A stretch of DNA of 64,000 nucleotides. Source: Paludibacter jiangxiensis. GTDB taxonomy: Bacteria > Bacteroidota > Bacteroidia > Bacteroidales > Paludibacteraceae. A program made the position numbers and the translations under genes. Shown here one piece after another: positions 35,559 through 46,900 of this stretch (position 1 is its first letter; every line of letters begins with the position of its first letter). The notes beneath the pieces were generated by a model. The model searched no databases and had not been told where the DNA came from. It saw only the letters and a list, made by a program, of their open reading frames with translations. The DNA lies in contig NZ_BDCR01000001.1 in NCBI RefSeq assembly GCF_001618385.1, positions 992,001 through 1,056,000 of the forward strand. The letters are read 5' to 3'.

Positions 35559-38500
35559 ATGAAGAAATTTTTAATTCTTGGTCTAATCCTAACGCTCATC
35601 CAGGCATTTGCTTTGCCGGTTTATGCTCAGCAATCGCGCACGGTCAAAGGAACCGTTGTGGGTGAAGATGAAAAACCCATTATCGGAGCTACTGTTAAGG
35701 TAAGCGGGAGTAATATAGGGACGATTACAGATATTGACGGACAATTTTCGCTGCAGGTTCCGGCTAATGGTAAATTGGCAGTATCTTATCTGGGGTATAT
35801 CAGCCAGACAATCACCGATCTTAAAAATCCACGCATTGTATTGAAAGAAGACGTGATGAAGCTGGATGAAGTTGTAGTTGTAGGTTACGGTACTCAAAAG
35901 AAAGCTCATTTGACGGGTTCGGTAGCTTCGGTTGCCACTTCTGACATTAGCGATCTTTCGGTTACCAATTTATCTTCGGCATTGACCGGCCAGATTAATG
36001 GTGTGAGTATAAGTGAGTCCGGTAGTCGTCCTGGCGATGCTGCCTCTATCGTGATCCGAAACAGTAATTTAAGTGTAAGTGCACCGTCTTCCAGTACCGG
36101 TCTTTTAGTTCCGTTATATGTGATTGATGGTTTTGTATATTCACCGGAAGCCGGACAGGCAGCATTCAATAATCTGGATGCCAGCATGGTTGAAAGTATG
36201 TCTGTGTTAAAAGATGCTGCAGCAGCCATTTATGGTGCTCGTTCTGCGCAAGGGGTTGTTCTCGTAAGAACCAAACATGGTCAGGTAGGGAAGCCAAAAA
36301 TTACTTACAACGGACAGTTTGGTTACACTGATGAAGCGTATCGTTCCAAAATGCTGGATTCTTATAATTTTGGTTTGATTTGGAATGGCATACGTGCTGC
36401 AGACCCTACGAGTCCATATGATAAGAAAAATGATTTATTTCAGAGTGACGAATTGAATGCAATGAAGTCGCTTAATTATGATTTGCTTGACAAATACTGG
36501 AGTTCTGCGATGACACAAAAACATAGTGTCAATGTAAGCGGAGGTACAGATAATGCTACATATTTTGCAGGTATGTCGTATGTTACACAAGACGGTAACC
36601 TGGGCAAAATTGACTATAACCGATGGAACTACAATGCAGGCGTAGATACTAAAATCAATAAATGGACAAAAGCGTCTTTGCGCGTATCGGGAGACTATGG
36701 CAGTACAACAAAAGCAAACGTTAAAGTCGGGGGATCAAATGCTGATAAAGACTATGTGGCATTATTGACTCATCCCCGCTACATTCCTGAATATGTAAAT
36801 GGCATGCCAATTGCGGCTTATGGCATTACAAACGGAACAATTGAACAATCGCAGCTGTACAATTACAATGTTGTCGAAAATCTGGGTAACTTTGTTAAGA
36901 ACATGCCTCAAAACATGGTCATTAATGCTTCTTTGGAATATGATTTCGGTTGGAACAAAATTTTACAGGGATTGAAACTGCAAGCTACTTATTCTAAGAG
37001 TATCAGCACAACAAAAGATAACGAATTCGGTTCTGATTATTCGCTCTATAAATTTGCCGACGGAGCTCGCGGTGGTAGTGGTTCACACTTGTATACCGAC
37101 ACAGAAGAACAGGCTATGAACTTTACAGGAATGACAACTGTTCCTGTTTCCAATGGAAACTATCTTAAAAGAAATACGAGCCGCAGCGATAGTTATCAGT
37201 TGAACTTTATTGCTAACTATTCACGTAAATTCGGACAACATGATGTAAGCGGATTGTTTACAATTGAAAAAGCTGAAAATGAATCTGAATATGTATGGGG
37301 AAATGTTACCGGACCTTATTCATTTACTAATTATCAATCCAATGGAGCAGGAGGAAATCAAACAACAGCTTTCTCACGTTCTGAAGGTGGAGTGTTATCA
37401 TACATTGGTCGTTTGAATTACTCCTATGCCAACAAATATTTAGCAGAATTCTTAATTCGTTCGGATGCAAGTACCAAGTTCGCTCCTGAAAATTACTGGG
37501 GAGTTTTCCCATCTTTGTCTCTTGGTTGGGTCATCTCTGAAGAACCTTGGTTTAAGAAAAATGTGAGGTTTGTTGATTACATGAAAATTCGTGGATCTTA
37601 TGGTTTACTTGGCCGCGATAATGTAAAAGCCTGGGCTTGGGCACAATTCTATGGATCGGAAACTGTTAAGGGTCCTATCTTTGGAACAGATCCTAATGCA
37701 ATTGCAGGACCACACTTCCAAATACCGAATGCAGTGCCTAACCGCGATTCACATTGGGATAAAAGCTATAAGAGTAATTTAGGTTTGGATTTGGCTTTCC
37801 TGAATAATCGTTTATCAGTTACATTGGATGGTTATTATGACAGAAACCGTGAGGTATTTATGGCTATTACTGATGCTCCTGATTATCCAAGTACAGTAGG
37901 TGCTGTAGCTTCTGCTTCAAATTACGGTTCTATTGATAATTACGGTATAGAAATTTCATTGGGATGGAGAGATAAGATTGGAAAGGATTTCAAATATTAC
38001 GTAAAACTCAATACCGGATATACCGACAATAAAATCCTGAAGGCACCTTGGAAGGATGCGGGATCAAGAGAACTTGATGATATTGTTCCGAATGGACGTG
38101 CCGACCGTGGATTGTGGGGCTACCAATCAATAGGAATGTTCCATAGCTATCAGGAAATTGCCGAGTATTTTGCTTCGAATAAGATTGTAACCTATATGGG
38201 AAAAACTCAGGCAGATGTTCATCCCGGTATGTTGATCTATAACAACGTAAGAGGTTCTCAGAAAGCTGACGGTACATATTATGCGGCAAATGACCCGAAT
38301 GATCCTGCCGGAAATGTAATTGATAAAAATGACCGTGTACAGATATCTAAATTCCGTAGTAACCCTTATGGCTTTACTCTCAATTTTGGTGGAGACTGGA
38401 AGAAACTGTCATTCAGCGCTCAATTAGGTGCCAGCTGGGGTAGTTATACCATGATGCCGACACAGGCGATTAGTAATTCAAGTATTATTTCTACAGCTTC

Positions 38501-38900
38501 TGGTTATGACGTAATGCAGTATACCAATCTACCTTCATTCTGGGCAGGAAACATGTTTGTTTATAATGATGTTCTCGATAATCAGGGAAGAGTGGTTTCA
38601 CCTCAGAACCTCGAAGGAAAATATCCTAACCTGCGTTTCTCGGATGTTAATAGTGTAGCTTCTACTTTCTGGAAAGTTAGCAATACGAATGTTACCCTGC
38701 GTAACATCACGCTCGCCTATACTCTCCCGAAGGCTTGGGTAAGCAAAGTGGGTGTTGAAAGTTGTCGCTTAAATGTTACCGGACAGAATATGATAAGTTT
38801 CTATAACCCTTATCCGGATCATTTTATGAGCACAATGTCAAATTACAGCACATATCCTACATTACGGAAAATCACTATGGGGATCAATGTTACATTCTAA
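35559..38900 (+). CDS. susC: SusC-type TonB-dependent outer-membrane transporter
   Basis: 1113 residues. The signal peptide ends near residue 24 (LPVYAQ). A CarboxypepD_reg-like domain follows (about 27-105: VKGTVVGEDEKPIIGATV, DIDGQFSLQV). Then comes the TonB-box/plug region with LDEVVVVGYGTQKKAHLTG and the plug end AAAAIYGARSAQGVVLV. A 22-strand barrel fills the rest and ends in ITMGINVTF with the terminal Phe needed for insertion. It imports oligosaccharides captured with SusD, powered by TonB. It is 12 bp upstream of the SusD gene. In this PUL the substrate is probably an RG-II or pectic oligosaccharide, judged from the neighbouring enzymes. Confidence 0.96.
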   Translation: MKKFLILGLILTLIQAFALPVYAQQSRTVKGTVVGEDEKPIIGATVKVSGSNIGTITDIDGQFSLQVPANGKLAVSYLGYISQTITDLKNPRIVLKEDVMKLDEVVVVGYGTQKKAHLTGSVASVATSDISDLSVTNLSSALTGQINGVSISESGSRPGDAASIVIRNSNLSVSAPSSSTGLLVPLYVIDGFVYSPEAGQAAFNNLDASMVESMSVLKDAAAAIYGARSAQGVVLVRTKHGQVGKPKITYNGQFGYTDEAYRSKMLDSYNFGLIWNGIRAADPTSPYDKKNDLFQSDELNAMKSLNYDLLDKYWSSAMTQKHSVNVSGGTDNATYFAGMSYVTQDGNLGKIDYNRWNYNAGVDTKINKWTKASLRVSGDYGSTTKANVKVGGSNADKDYVALLTHPRYIPEYVNGMPIAAYGITNGTIEQSQLYNYNVVENLGNFVKNMPQNMVINASLEYDFGWNKILQGLKLQATYSKSISTTKDNEFGSDYSLYKFADGARGGSGSHLYTDTEEQAMNFTGMTTVPVSNGNYLKRNTSRSDSYQLNFIANYSRKFGQHDVSGLFTIEKAENESEYVWGNVTGPYSFTNYQSNGAGGNQTTAFSRSEGGVLSYIGRLNYSYANKYLAEFLIRSDASTKFAPENYWGVFPSLSLGWVISEEPWFKKNVRFVDYMKIRGSYGLLGRDNVKAWAWAQFYGSETVKGPIFGTDPNAIAGPHFQIPNAVPNRDSHWDKSYKSNLGLDLAFLNNRLSVTLDGYYDRNREVFMAITDAPDYPSTVGAVASASNYGSIDNYGIEISLGWRDKIGKDFKYYVKLNTGYTDNKILKAPWKDAGSRELDDIVPNGRADRGLWGYQSIGMFHSYQEIAEYFASNKIVTYMGKTQADVHPGMLIYNNVRGSQKADGTYYAANDPNDPAGNVIDKNDRVQISKFRSNPYGFTLNFGGDWKKLSFSAQLGASWGSYTMMPTQAISNSSIISTASGYDVMQYTNLPSFWAGNMFVYNDVLDNQGRVVSPQNLEGKYPNLRFSDVNSVASTFWKVSNTNVTLRNITLAYTLPKAWVSKVGVESCRLNVTGQNMISFYNPYPDHFMSTMSNYSTYPTLRKITMGINVTF

Positions 38901-38912
38901 AAAGACACAACA

Positions 38913-41066
38913 ATGACAAAGATATATAAATCAATTTTAAACGTCGCTTGCTTATTGAGTATATTCCTTTGGATGGGATGTAGCGACCAATTCTTGAAAG
39001 ATAAAAAGAATTATGATAATCTCAGTCCCGAGATCTATAACGATTATGCGGGTGCTTCGTTGAGGGTACAAGACCTTTATCTGAGATTGTTGCCGGATGT
39101 AAATTCCGGATTGTCCTACAGAAGTACAAGTTCTGGAAAAAATGACATTCAGTCCCAGTCGACCGAAGAATTTAGCGGTCTTTCTAATTTTGTAAGTCCT
39201 GATGTTACATTGACCTCATCAAGTACTTTGAATGATTGGTTTTACGTAAACAAGGCAACGAATGCCGGTCCATGGGGTGAGATTCGTAACTGTAATGATG
39301 TGATTGAAGGTGTTACCGGAAGCACATTGTCTGAAACACAGAAAAAGACGTTACTTGGCCAGGCCTACTTCTTTCGTGCATGGCAATATTATTTGCTGGT
39401 AAAAACCTATGGCGGTGTACCTATTGTCGATCATGTGCAGGTAACTGATGTGAATCAGGCAAAAGAACTGGAAGTGCCGCGTTCAACAACCAAACAATGT
39501 ATTGATTTCATTTGCAAAGATCTGGAAACAGCTGCCGGCATGCTGCCTGCACGCTGGGACGATGCAAATTTTGGACGTATTACCCAAGGTGCAGCCCTGG
39601 CTTTGGCCGGACGTGCTCGTTTGCTTTATGCAAGTCCATTGTTTAATCGTGCCGATAATGCCGAACGTTGGCAAGCAGCTTACGATGCAAACAAAAAAGC
39701 TATTGATGCACTGACTACTGGTGGATTTGGGCTGGCCTACAAAGATGCACCGGGCGTTAATGCTGCCGGTTGGGCAAAAATGTTTTATGAATTTAATAGC
39801 AATGAGGCTGTATTTGTGACACTTTATAATAAAGTTCACGATGACAATGCAGCTAATGAGATTTATAGAAATAACCACTGGGAACAGACCATCCGTCCAG
39901 CAAATGCACACGGTGGCGGTGGTATGAGTGCAACCTCTTTGATGGTGGATTTATTCCCGATGGCAGATGGTAAGAAACCGACCGAAGTAGGAACTTACAA
40001 CTACAACCCATTGACATTCTTTGCGAATCGCGATCCACGTTTCTATAGAACTTTCGGATTCCCGGGTGTATCCTGGAGATTTGATGCTGCAAGCGATCCA
40101 ACTTCGTTAGGTGTTGACTATCCCTACTCAGGAGCTAACTATATGCTTTGGAACTATTCATGGTATGCTAATTCAACCAAACAGGCGGATGCGACACTTA
40201 GTGGTTATGGGGCTGATGGTCTGGGTTTGAATTACAAAGGTATTTATATCCGTAAACGTTCAAACGATTTCGATATGACAACTCCAACACCTGTTTGTAT
40301 GTACAGATGGAGCTTGGTGGATAACAGACAAGGTTCGTTTGCCGAAGGAGCTATGCCATGGATGGAAATCCGTTATGCTGAGGTATTATTAAACTTTGCA
40401 GAAGCTGCTTGTGGAGCAGGACACCCGGATGACGCTGTTCAGGTATTGAAAGACATCCGTAAACGTGCAGGTATTCAGGCTGGTGCCGATGGGCTCTACG
40501 GTTTGAGCTCAGACTTGTCTTCTAATAGAGCTAAATTATTTGCTGCGATTCTTTATGAACGCCAGATTGAATTGGCTTTCGAAGGAAAACGCTTCGACGA
40601 TATGCGCCGTTGGCTGCTTTGGGATGGCGGAGCTAATTTCGGTCAAATCAGCGGAGCTCCAAGCTCATGGACATTGACCGGCTTTAGCGGAAATACCTGT
40701 TCTTATCTGGGAGTCGAGCCGTTCAACGGAAAACGTCGCGATAATATTGAAATTACCGCAAAAACATTTGCCAATGAAGTACAAGGTGCAGATCCGATCA
40801 AAGCCAGCCGTCCGGCACCCATGGATTTGAAGAGCGATTTAAGCACTCAAACGAATGCTTTGGTAAGCTTTTATAATACATATCTGATGCGTAAAACACG
40901 TCAGGGAGATGAAGCTGGGAAGGTAGTTTCTTTCAAACCGCAATATTATATCATCGGTTTGACAAGCGGAGCGCAAACTAATAACATTACTCTTTTGCAG
41001 ACTATTGGATGGCAAGATGTTCTGCATGGCAATACTAATGGGACATTCGACCCGTTGGCTGAATAA
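38913..41066 (+). CDS. susD: SusD/RagB-type glycan-binding lipoprotein
   Basis: 717 residues, longer than the common 500-600. The lipobox WMGC puts the lipidated Cys at residue 23. TPR-like helices carry QAYFFRAWQYYLLVKTYGGV, the classic SusD signature, then GRITQGAALALAGRARLLYA. The C-terminal part has RYAEVLLNFAEAAC, VLKDIRKRAGI and ERQIELAFEGKRFDDMRRW. It forms the lid of the SusC transporter at the cell surface and captures the glycan. It ends 214 bp before the lyase gene, with a hairpin between them. Confidence 0.96.
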   Translation: MTKIYKSILNVACLLSIFLWMGCSDQFLKDKKNYDNLSPEIYNDYAGASLRVQDLYLRLLPDVNSGLSYRSTSSGKNDIQSQSTEEFSGLSNFVSPDVTLTSSSTLNDWFYVNKATNAGPWGEIRNCNDVIEGVTGSTLSETQKKTLLGQAYFFRAWQYYLLVKTYGGVPIVDHVQVTDVNQAKELEVPRSTTKQCIDFICKDLETAAGMLPARWDDANFGRITQGAALALAGRARLLYASPLFNRADNAERWQAAYDANKKAIDALTTGGFGLAYKDAPGVNAAGWAKMFYEFNSNEAVFVTLYNKVHDDNAANEIYRNNHWEQTIRPANAHGGGGMSATSLMVDLFPMADGKKPTEVGTYNYNPLTFFANRDPRFYRTFGFPGVSWRFDAASDPTSLGVDYPYSGANYMLWNYSWYANSTKQADATLSGYGADGLGLNYKGIYIRKRSNDFDMTTPTPVCMYRWSLVDNRQGSFAEGAMPWMEIRYAEVLLNFAEAACGAGHPDDAVQVLKDIRKRAGIQAGADGLYGLSSDLSSNRAKLFAAILYERQIELAFEGKRFDDMRRWLLWDGGANFGQISGAPSSWTLTGFSGNTCSYLGVEPFNGKRRDNIEITAKTFANEVQGADPIKASRPAPMDLKSDLSTQTNALVSFYNTYLMRKTRQGDEAGKVVSFKPQYYIIGLTSGAQTNNITLLQTIGWQDVLHGNTNGTFDPLAE

Positions 41067-41089
41067 TAAATTTTATTGTGAATAGAAAT

Positions 41090-41123
41090 ATACAACCGGG
41101 CAGATTTATTTGTCCGGTTGTAT
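41090..41123 (+). promoter_or_regulatory. Intercistronic hairpin after susD
   Basis: A perfect 10-bp stem: ATACAACCGG (41090-41099) with CCGGTTGTAT (41114-41123), 14-nt loop, no T run. It could protect the susCD part of the transcript or attenuate readthrough into the enzymes. Nothing else is recognised in 41124-41279. Confidence 0.65.
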
Positions 41124-41279
41124 TCTCAAAGTATTGATGTTTCAGGCAGAGAAGCATTGGTATTAGGTGTTAGGTTTAACAAAGCAAAGAAGATTACAAT
41201 CATCGTGGATTATTACCTGCTTGCGTGAGGCTCTGAGATATCAGGCGCAAGATGTAATACTAATTAAAAATTTATTCGT

Positions 41280-42962
41280 GTGAAAAAGTTTGTTTTAACG
41301 GCATCTGTCCTGCTTACCGTGGGAATGATGCAAACCGCAAAGGCACAATATCCGAAAGTGTCGAATGAAGACAAAGCAAAATCGGAGGCGTTGCTTAAGG
41401 CCGCCGAGCATCGTTCGGACAGCATCTGGAAACTGGTGTTGCCTATTGTTCAGGATCAGGCAAAACATGGCAGACCTTACATTCCATGGGCAGCCCGTCC
41501 TACCGACCTGCCTCAGGCTGAAATTCCTGCTTTCCCGGGTGCAATGGGTGGTGGTGAATATGCTATCGGCGGTCGTGGCGGTAAGGTAATTACTGTTACC
41601 AACCTCAATGACGATGGTCCCGGCAGTTTCCGTGCAGCATGTGAAGCCGGTGGTGCTCGTATCGTCGTATTCAACGTAGCCGGGATTATTCACCTGAAAT
41701 CACCGGTAATTATCCGTGCTCCTTACATCACTATTGCAGGTCAAACAGCTCCCGGCGACGGGGTTTGTATTGCAGGTGAAACTGTATGGGCCAACACACA
41801 CGATGTGGTTGTACGCTTCATGCGTTTCCGCAGAGGTGAAACCTGGGTAGGTCGTCGCGACGACAGCTTCGGTGGCAACCCTGTTGGTAACATTATGATC
41901 GACCACTGCTCTTGTTCATGGGGTCTGGACGAAAATATTTCATTCTACCGCCACATGTTCGATCCGGGTGCAGGTATCAAGGAAGAAAAATTACCGACTG
42001 TAAACGTAACTATCCAGAACACTATTTCGGCTCAATCGCTGGATACATACAACCATGCTTTCGGTAGTACACTGGGCGGCGAAAATTGTTCGTTCCTGCG
42101 TAACCTTTGGGCCGACAATGCCGGTCGTAACCCGTCAATCGGATGGAACGGAGTGTTCAACTTTGTGAATAACGTTATCTACAACTGGAATCACCGTTCG
42201 GTAGACGGCGGCGATTACACTGCGTTGTACAACATCATCAACAACTACTACAAACCGGGTCCTGTTACCTCGAAAGGCAATGTGGGTCACCGTATTCTGA
42301 AACCGGAATCGGGTCGTGCGAGACTGGGTTATCTGGTATTCGGTCGTGTATATGCTAACGGCAATATCATGGAAGGTTATCCTGAAATTACAAAAGATAA
42401 CTGGGCCGGTGGTATTCAGGTGGAAGAACAACCTGACACAAAAGGCTATACCGAGACTATGAAATGGGACAAACCTTTCCCTATGCCTCAGTTCCCGATT
42501 ATGTCGGCTCAGGAAGCTTTCGATTTTGTATTGGAAAATGCAGGAGCTTACCTGCCTAAACGCGACATCGTTGACCAACGTGTGTTGAAACAGGTAAAAA
42601 CCGGCGAGGTTTACTACGACAAAGAGGCTGACAAACGCGATTACTATCAGTTTGAACACCGCAAATTGCCGAAGGATTCGTATAAAATGGGTATCATTAC
42701 CGACATCAGTCAGGTGGGTGGTTATCCCGAATACAAAGGCAAAGCTTACAAAGACAGCGATGGCGACGGTATGCCTGATGCGTGGGAAAAGAAATACGGT
42801 TTGAATCCTAACGATCCTTCTGATGCCAACGGCGACATCAACGGTGACGGATACACAAACATCGAAAAGTACATCAACGGCATCGATCCTACCAAGAAGG
42901 TAGACTGGAAAGATCCGAAGAACAACAACGATACATTGAAAGGCAAAACAGGCCTGATGTAA
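41280..42962 (+). CDS. Pectate lyase, polysaccharide lyase family 1 type
   Basis: 560 residues, starting with GTG at 41280 (no better ATG fits the signal peptide, which ends near residue 22 in AKAQ). The catalytic region (about 78-400) is a PL1-like parallel beta-helix: FPGAMGGGEYAIGGRGGKV, FRAACEAGGARIVVFNVAGI, ITIAGQTAPGDGVCI, and the Ca-site/strand motif VGNIMIDHCSCSWGLDENIS. It would cut (de-esterified) homogalacturonan by beta-elimination. The C-terminus has calcium-binding Asp-rich loops (DSDGDGMPDAWEKKYGLNP and DANGDINGDGYTNIEKYING), a dockerin/thrombospondin-3-like stalk and not a sorting domain. In this PUL it would attack the pectic backbone carrying RG-II. Confidence 0.88.
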   Translation: MKKFVLTASVLLTVGMMQTAKAQYPKVSNEDKAKSEALLKAAEHRSDSIWKLVLPIVQDQAKHGRPYIPWAARPTDLPQAEIPAFPGAMGGGEYAIGGRGGKVITVTNLNDDGPGSFRAACEAGGARIVVFNVAGIIHLKSPVIIRAPYITIAGQTAPGDGVCIAGETVWANTHDVVVRFMRFRRGETWVGRRDDSFGGNPVGNIMIDHCSCSWGLDENISFYRHMFDPGAGIKEEKLPTVNVTIQNTISAQSLDTYNHAFGSTLGGENCSFLRNLWADNAGRNPSIGWNGVFNFVNNVIYNWNHRSVDGGDYTALYNIINNYYKPGPVTSKGNVGHRILKPESGRARLGYLVFGRVYANGNIMEGYPEITKDNWAGGIQVEEQPDTKGYTETMKWDKPFPMPQFPIMSAQEAFDFVLENAGAYLPKRDIVDQRVLKQVKTGEVYYDKEADKRDYYQFEHRKLPKDSYKMGIITDISQVGGYPEYKGKAYKDSDGDGMPDAWEKKYGLNPNDPSDANGDINGDGYTNIEKYINGIDPTKKVDWKDPKNNNDTLKGKTGLM

Positions 42963-42975
42963 GTACAATTAGTCA

Positions 42976-43112
42976 GCAGTCGGTGGCCCCAACTTAATGA
43001 CATTGTGTCCACCGGCTGCTAAATGACTATCATATTATTGTTTATTGTGGTTTATTTGTTGATTATTTGTCGCTTGTAAACTGGATTACAGGACTATTAC
43101 CGGTCCTGTAAT
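42976..43112 (+). promoter_or_regulatory. Two hairpins between the lyase and DUF3826 genes
   Basis: Hairpin 1 is AGCAGTCGGTGG (42976-42987) with CCACCGGCTGCT (43010-43021), 12 pairs including one G-T. Hairpin 2 is ATTACAGGAC (43085-43094) with GTCCTGTAAT (43103-43112), a perfect 10-bp stem followed by TTG-rich sequence. Neither has a proper T run. Confidence 0.65.
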
Positions 43113-43157
43113 TTGTTTGTGGCAGATATGAACCGCGACCACCAATTAAAAAAAGCT

Positions 43158-43808
43158 ATGAAGAAAAATCTAATGTCTTTATTTTTGTTGCTGATTGTGG
43201 TTGCAACCGCATCGGCTCAAAACAACGAAGACAAATACAATAAGACACTTACGGATCGTGCCGAGAAAATTGTGAAAACTTTATCGATTTCCGACTCAAT
43301 CGTCTTTAAACGTTTGACAGGAATCTTAGTCTATCAATACAAGAGCCTCGGTAAAATCCACGATGGTCGTGATGCGGCCATTAAATCTGCCAAAGAAAAA
43401 GCCGGGAATGATAAAGCTGCTTTTCAATCTGCCGAAAAAGCTTTACAAGACGAAGCAAACTCTCAATTGTACAACCTGCATTGCGAATTTATAGGGAAAC
43501 TTGCGGGTGATCTTAATGCCGAACAAATCGACAAGGTGAAGGACGGAATGGTCTTTAACCTGATTAAGGTTACTTACAGCGCGTATCTCGATATGATTCC
43601 TACGCTCAAGCCTGAGGAAAAACAACAAATCTACTGCTGGCTGGTCGAAGCCCGCGAACGTGCCATTGATGCACAGTCGTCCAACAAAAAGCACGAGATT
43701 TTTGGAAAGTACAAAGGCCGTATCAACAACTATCTCTCGAAACAGGGATACAATCTTGATAAGGAGCGTCAGGCGTGGGGCGAACGATTGAAAGCTGCTA
43801 AAAAGTAA
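43158..43808 (+). CDS. Secreted DUF3826 family protein
   Basis: 216 residues from the ATG at 43158, chosen because the signal peptide MKKNLMSLFLLLIVVATASA begins there; the frame is open further upstream but without one. The mature part is charged and mostly helical, with LTDRAEKIVKTLSISDSI, LNAEQIDKVKDGMVFN and KPEEKQQIYCWLVEARERA, which match DUF3826, a family found almost only in Bacteroidota pectin PULs. Its role is not known. It looks like a periplasmic helical binding or helper protein and not an enzyme. It lies between the PL1 lyase and the DUF6298 protein. Confidence 0.82.
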   Translation: MKKNLMSLFLLLIVVATASAQNNEDKYNKTLTDRAEKIVKTLSISDSIVFKRLTGILVYQYKSLGKIHDGRDAAIKSAKEKAGNDKAAFQSAEKALQDEANSQLYNLHCEFIGKLAGDLNAEQIDKVKDGMVFNLIKVTYSAYLDMIPTLKPEEKQQIYCWLVEARERAIDAQSSNKKHEIFGKYKGRINNYLSKQGYNLDKERQAWGERLKAAKK

Positions 43809-43810
43809 GA

Positions 43811-43850
43811 ATATTTCATCCGGTGAACCAAACGTTTGCCGGATGAATAT
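43811..43850 (+). promoter_or_regulatory. Hairpin right after the DUF3826 gene
   Basis: CATCCGG (43817-43823) pairs with CCGGATG (43839-43845). The stem extends outward through ATATT/AATAT with one bulge. No T run. The remaining 125 bp up to 43976 show nothing clear. Confidence 0.6.
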
Positions 43851-43975
43851 CTTTGTCAACGATCAGGCTTCGTCTACGATTTCCGCAACAATAGCAATCT
43901 AAATTCAACAGATGTAAATCTTGTTTCTGACAAGGTCATTTCATATGATGCTTGCAGAACAATAAATAGCAATCA

Positions 43976-46900
43976 ATGTATAACAAAGTAAAATATTCCG
44001 TTGCTGCACTTATATTGTTGCCGGTAATGCTTTTTGCCGGAAGCGCACCGAAGAAAACGACGAAGCCTCAGTTGCCTCTCGAACATACCAAAGAAGGGCT
44101 GGTTTATGCAGCCGACAGCCTGGGAAACCGTATTCCCGATTTTTCGTATAGCGGCTATATGGCCGGCGAACAGGCAATCCCCAATGTCTTCGCCAAAATA
44201 GTTGTTCCGGCTAAAACCGGCGACGCGACAGCCCGCATTCAGGCCGCTATTGATTACGTATCTTCACTTAAACCGGATAAGTTGGGCTTTAGAGGAGCCG
44301 TACTTTTACAACCCGGCGTTTTCGAAATTGACGGACAGCTTATCATCCGCACTTCAGGAGTTGTGTTGAGAGGTAGCGGTATCGGCGAAAACGGAACGAA
44401 GCTGGTTGCAACCAGCAAAGACCGTCGCACACTCATTCGCGTGGTGGGTAAAGATGATCGCACGAAAGCAGAAGCGCTGAAAGTGGCCGATGCTTATGTT
44501 CCGGTCAATGCGATGAAGCTGACGCTTAAAAATGTTGGTTCGTTGAAAGCCGGCGATAAAATAATGGTTCGCCGTCCGAGTACCCAAAACTGGATTGAAG
44601 CTCTTGGCACTGTCACTTTTGGTGGAGGAGTTTCCGCTTTGGGATGGAAACCCGGCGACCGCGACATTTATTGGGACAGAACTGTTGTTGCCCTGAATGG
44701 AAATGAAATTACACTGGATGCACCTGTCACTACCGCTCTCGATGCCAATTACGGTGGCGGCGAAGTAATTCCTTACACGTGGAATGGCAGAATTAGTCAG
44801 GTAGGTGTTGAAAATATGCAATGCACATCTACTGTTGATGCCGCCAATCCCAAAGACGAAGCTCATGCCTGGATGGCAATTACCCTCGAAAATGTAATCG
44901 ATGGCTGGGTACGTCAAATTACCTTCTCACATTTTGCCGGTTCGGCTGTGATGGCGCTCGAGTCTTCACGCCGCCTCACGGTGGAAGATTGTATCTCTAC
45001 CGATCCTGTTTCCGAATTGGGCGGTCAACGTCGCTACACTTTCTTCAATGCCGGACAGCAGTCGTTGTTCCAACGCTTGTATGCCGAGGGTGGCAATCAC
45101 GATTTCGGAATTGGCTTTTGTGCTGCCGGTCCCAATGCATTTGTGCAATGTCAATCGGTTTTGCCATACAGTTTCAGCGGTGCGATCGATAGCTGGGCTT
45201 CCGGCGTTTTGTTCGATATCGTGAATGTGGACGGCAATAATCTTCGTTTTTCGAATCGTCAACAAGATAACCGCGGAACCGGATGGAGCGCCGCCAATAG
45301 TGTGCTCTATCAATGTACGGCAGCGCTGATCGATTGTCCGAAACCGCCGACAGCGCAAAACTGGGCATTCGGATGCTGGTCGCAGTTTGGCGGCGATGGC
45401 GGCTGGTATGATTCCAACAACCAGATTCAGCCCCGCAGCCTCTACTATGCGCAATTGGCACAACGTCTTGGTAATGCGGCAGGTGATCGCGCCTTCTTGA
45501 TGTTCAATCCTTCCGAGGCCTCCAGCAGCCCGTCGGTAAAGGTGGCGCAGCAACTGACGCAAGAATCTCTGAAACCCGCTCCCTCTTTGTTACAATGGAT
45601 AAAAGAAGCCTCTTCCCGTACTCCCATTATTACCGAGGGGAAAGGGTTGAAGAGCATTGAAGAGATTGGAGTTCCTGCTCCTAAAAAAATAAATACACTG
45701 CCAACTGCCATCATCAACGGAAAATTAGTTCACGGCGATGAATTGTTGGCAGGAATGCAGCACAACACACCCTGGTGGAATGGGAGTGTTCTGCCGACTT
45801 TTCTGGATGAAGCCAAACCGGCGCTTACCCGTTTTGTGCCGGGGCGTACAGGTACAGGTCTGACTGATGATGTCAATGAAGTGGCTGCCTGGATGAAGAA
45901 GAGCAATATTGTCTCTTTCGAACAACATTACGGGTTGTGGACCGACCGCCGTCGCGATGACCACGAGCGCATTCGTCGCATCGACGGTGACGTGTGGCCT
46001 CCTTTCTACGAACAACCTTTCGCCCGTTCGGGTCAGGGCACTGCCTGGGACGGCCTGAGTAAATACGACCTTACCAAATACAATAAATGGTACTGGTTGC
46101 GTCTGAAACAATTTGCGGATCAGGCCGATCAAAACGGTTTGGTATTGCTCCACAATAACTTCTTTCAGCACAACATTATCGAAGCCGGTGCTCACTGGGT
46201 GGATTGCCCCTGGCGTACAGCCAACAATATCAACAGCACAGGTTTTCCCGAGCCCGTGAACTTTGCCGGCGACAAACGTCTGTTCTTTGCCGAAATGTTT
46301 TACGACACCACGAACGTGGTTCGCAAAGAGTTGTACAAAAAATATATCCGTCAGTGTTTGAATAACTTTACCGAAAACAGTGCTGTCATTCAACTGACGA
46401 GCGACGAATATACAGGTCCGCTTCATTTCATGCAGTTCTGGCTCGACGTGATTGCAGCCTGGGAGAAAGAGACCGGCAAACATCCGCTGATCGGGTTGAG
46501 TGCTACCAAGGATGTGCAGGACGCTATTCTGAAAGATCCGAAACGGGCGGCTGTGGTCGACGTGATTGATATCCGCTACTGGCACTATCGTGACAACGGC
46601 ACTGTGTATGCACCGCAGGGTGGTCTTAACCTTGCACCGCGCCAACACGCCCGTCTGGTGAAACCCGGCAAATCCTCTTTTGAGCAGGTATACCGTGCTG
46701 TGAGCGAATACCGCACACAATGCCCTGAAAAGGCCGTAATGTACTATTCGGACAGTTATCCGGCATACGGTTGGGCTGTTTTAATGGCCGGTGGATCGTT
46801 GCCTAACCTGCCTGCCGGATTGGAAAAAGGCTTTTTGAAAGATGCTGCTCAGATGAGTGTCATTAAATCGCAAACTGAAAATCAATACATTCTCGGAAAC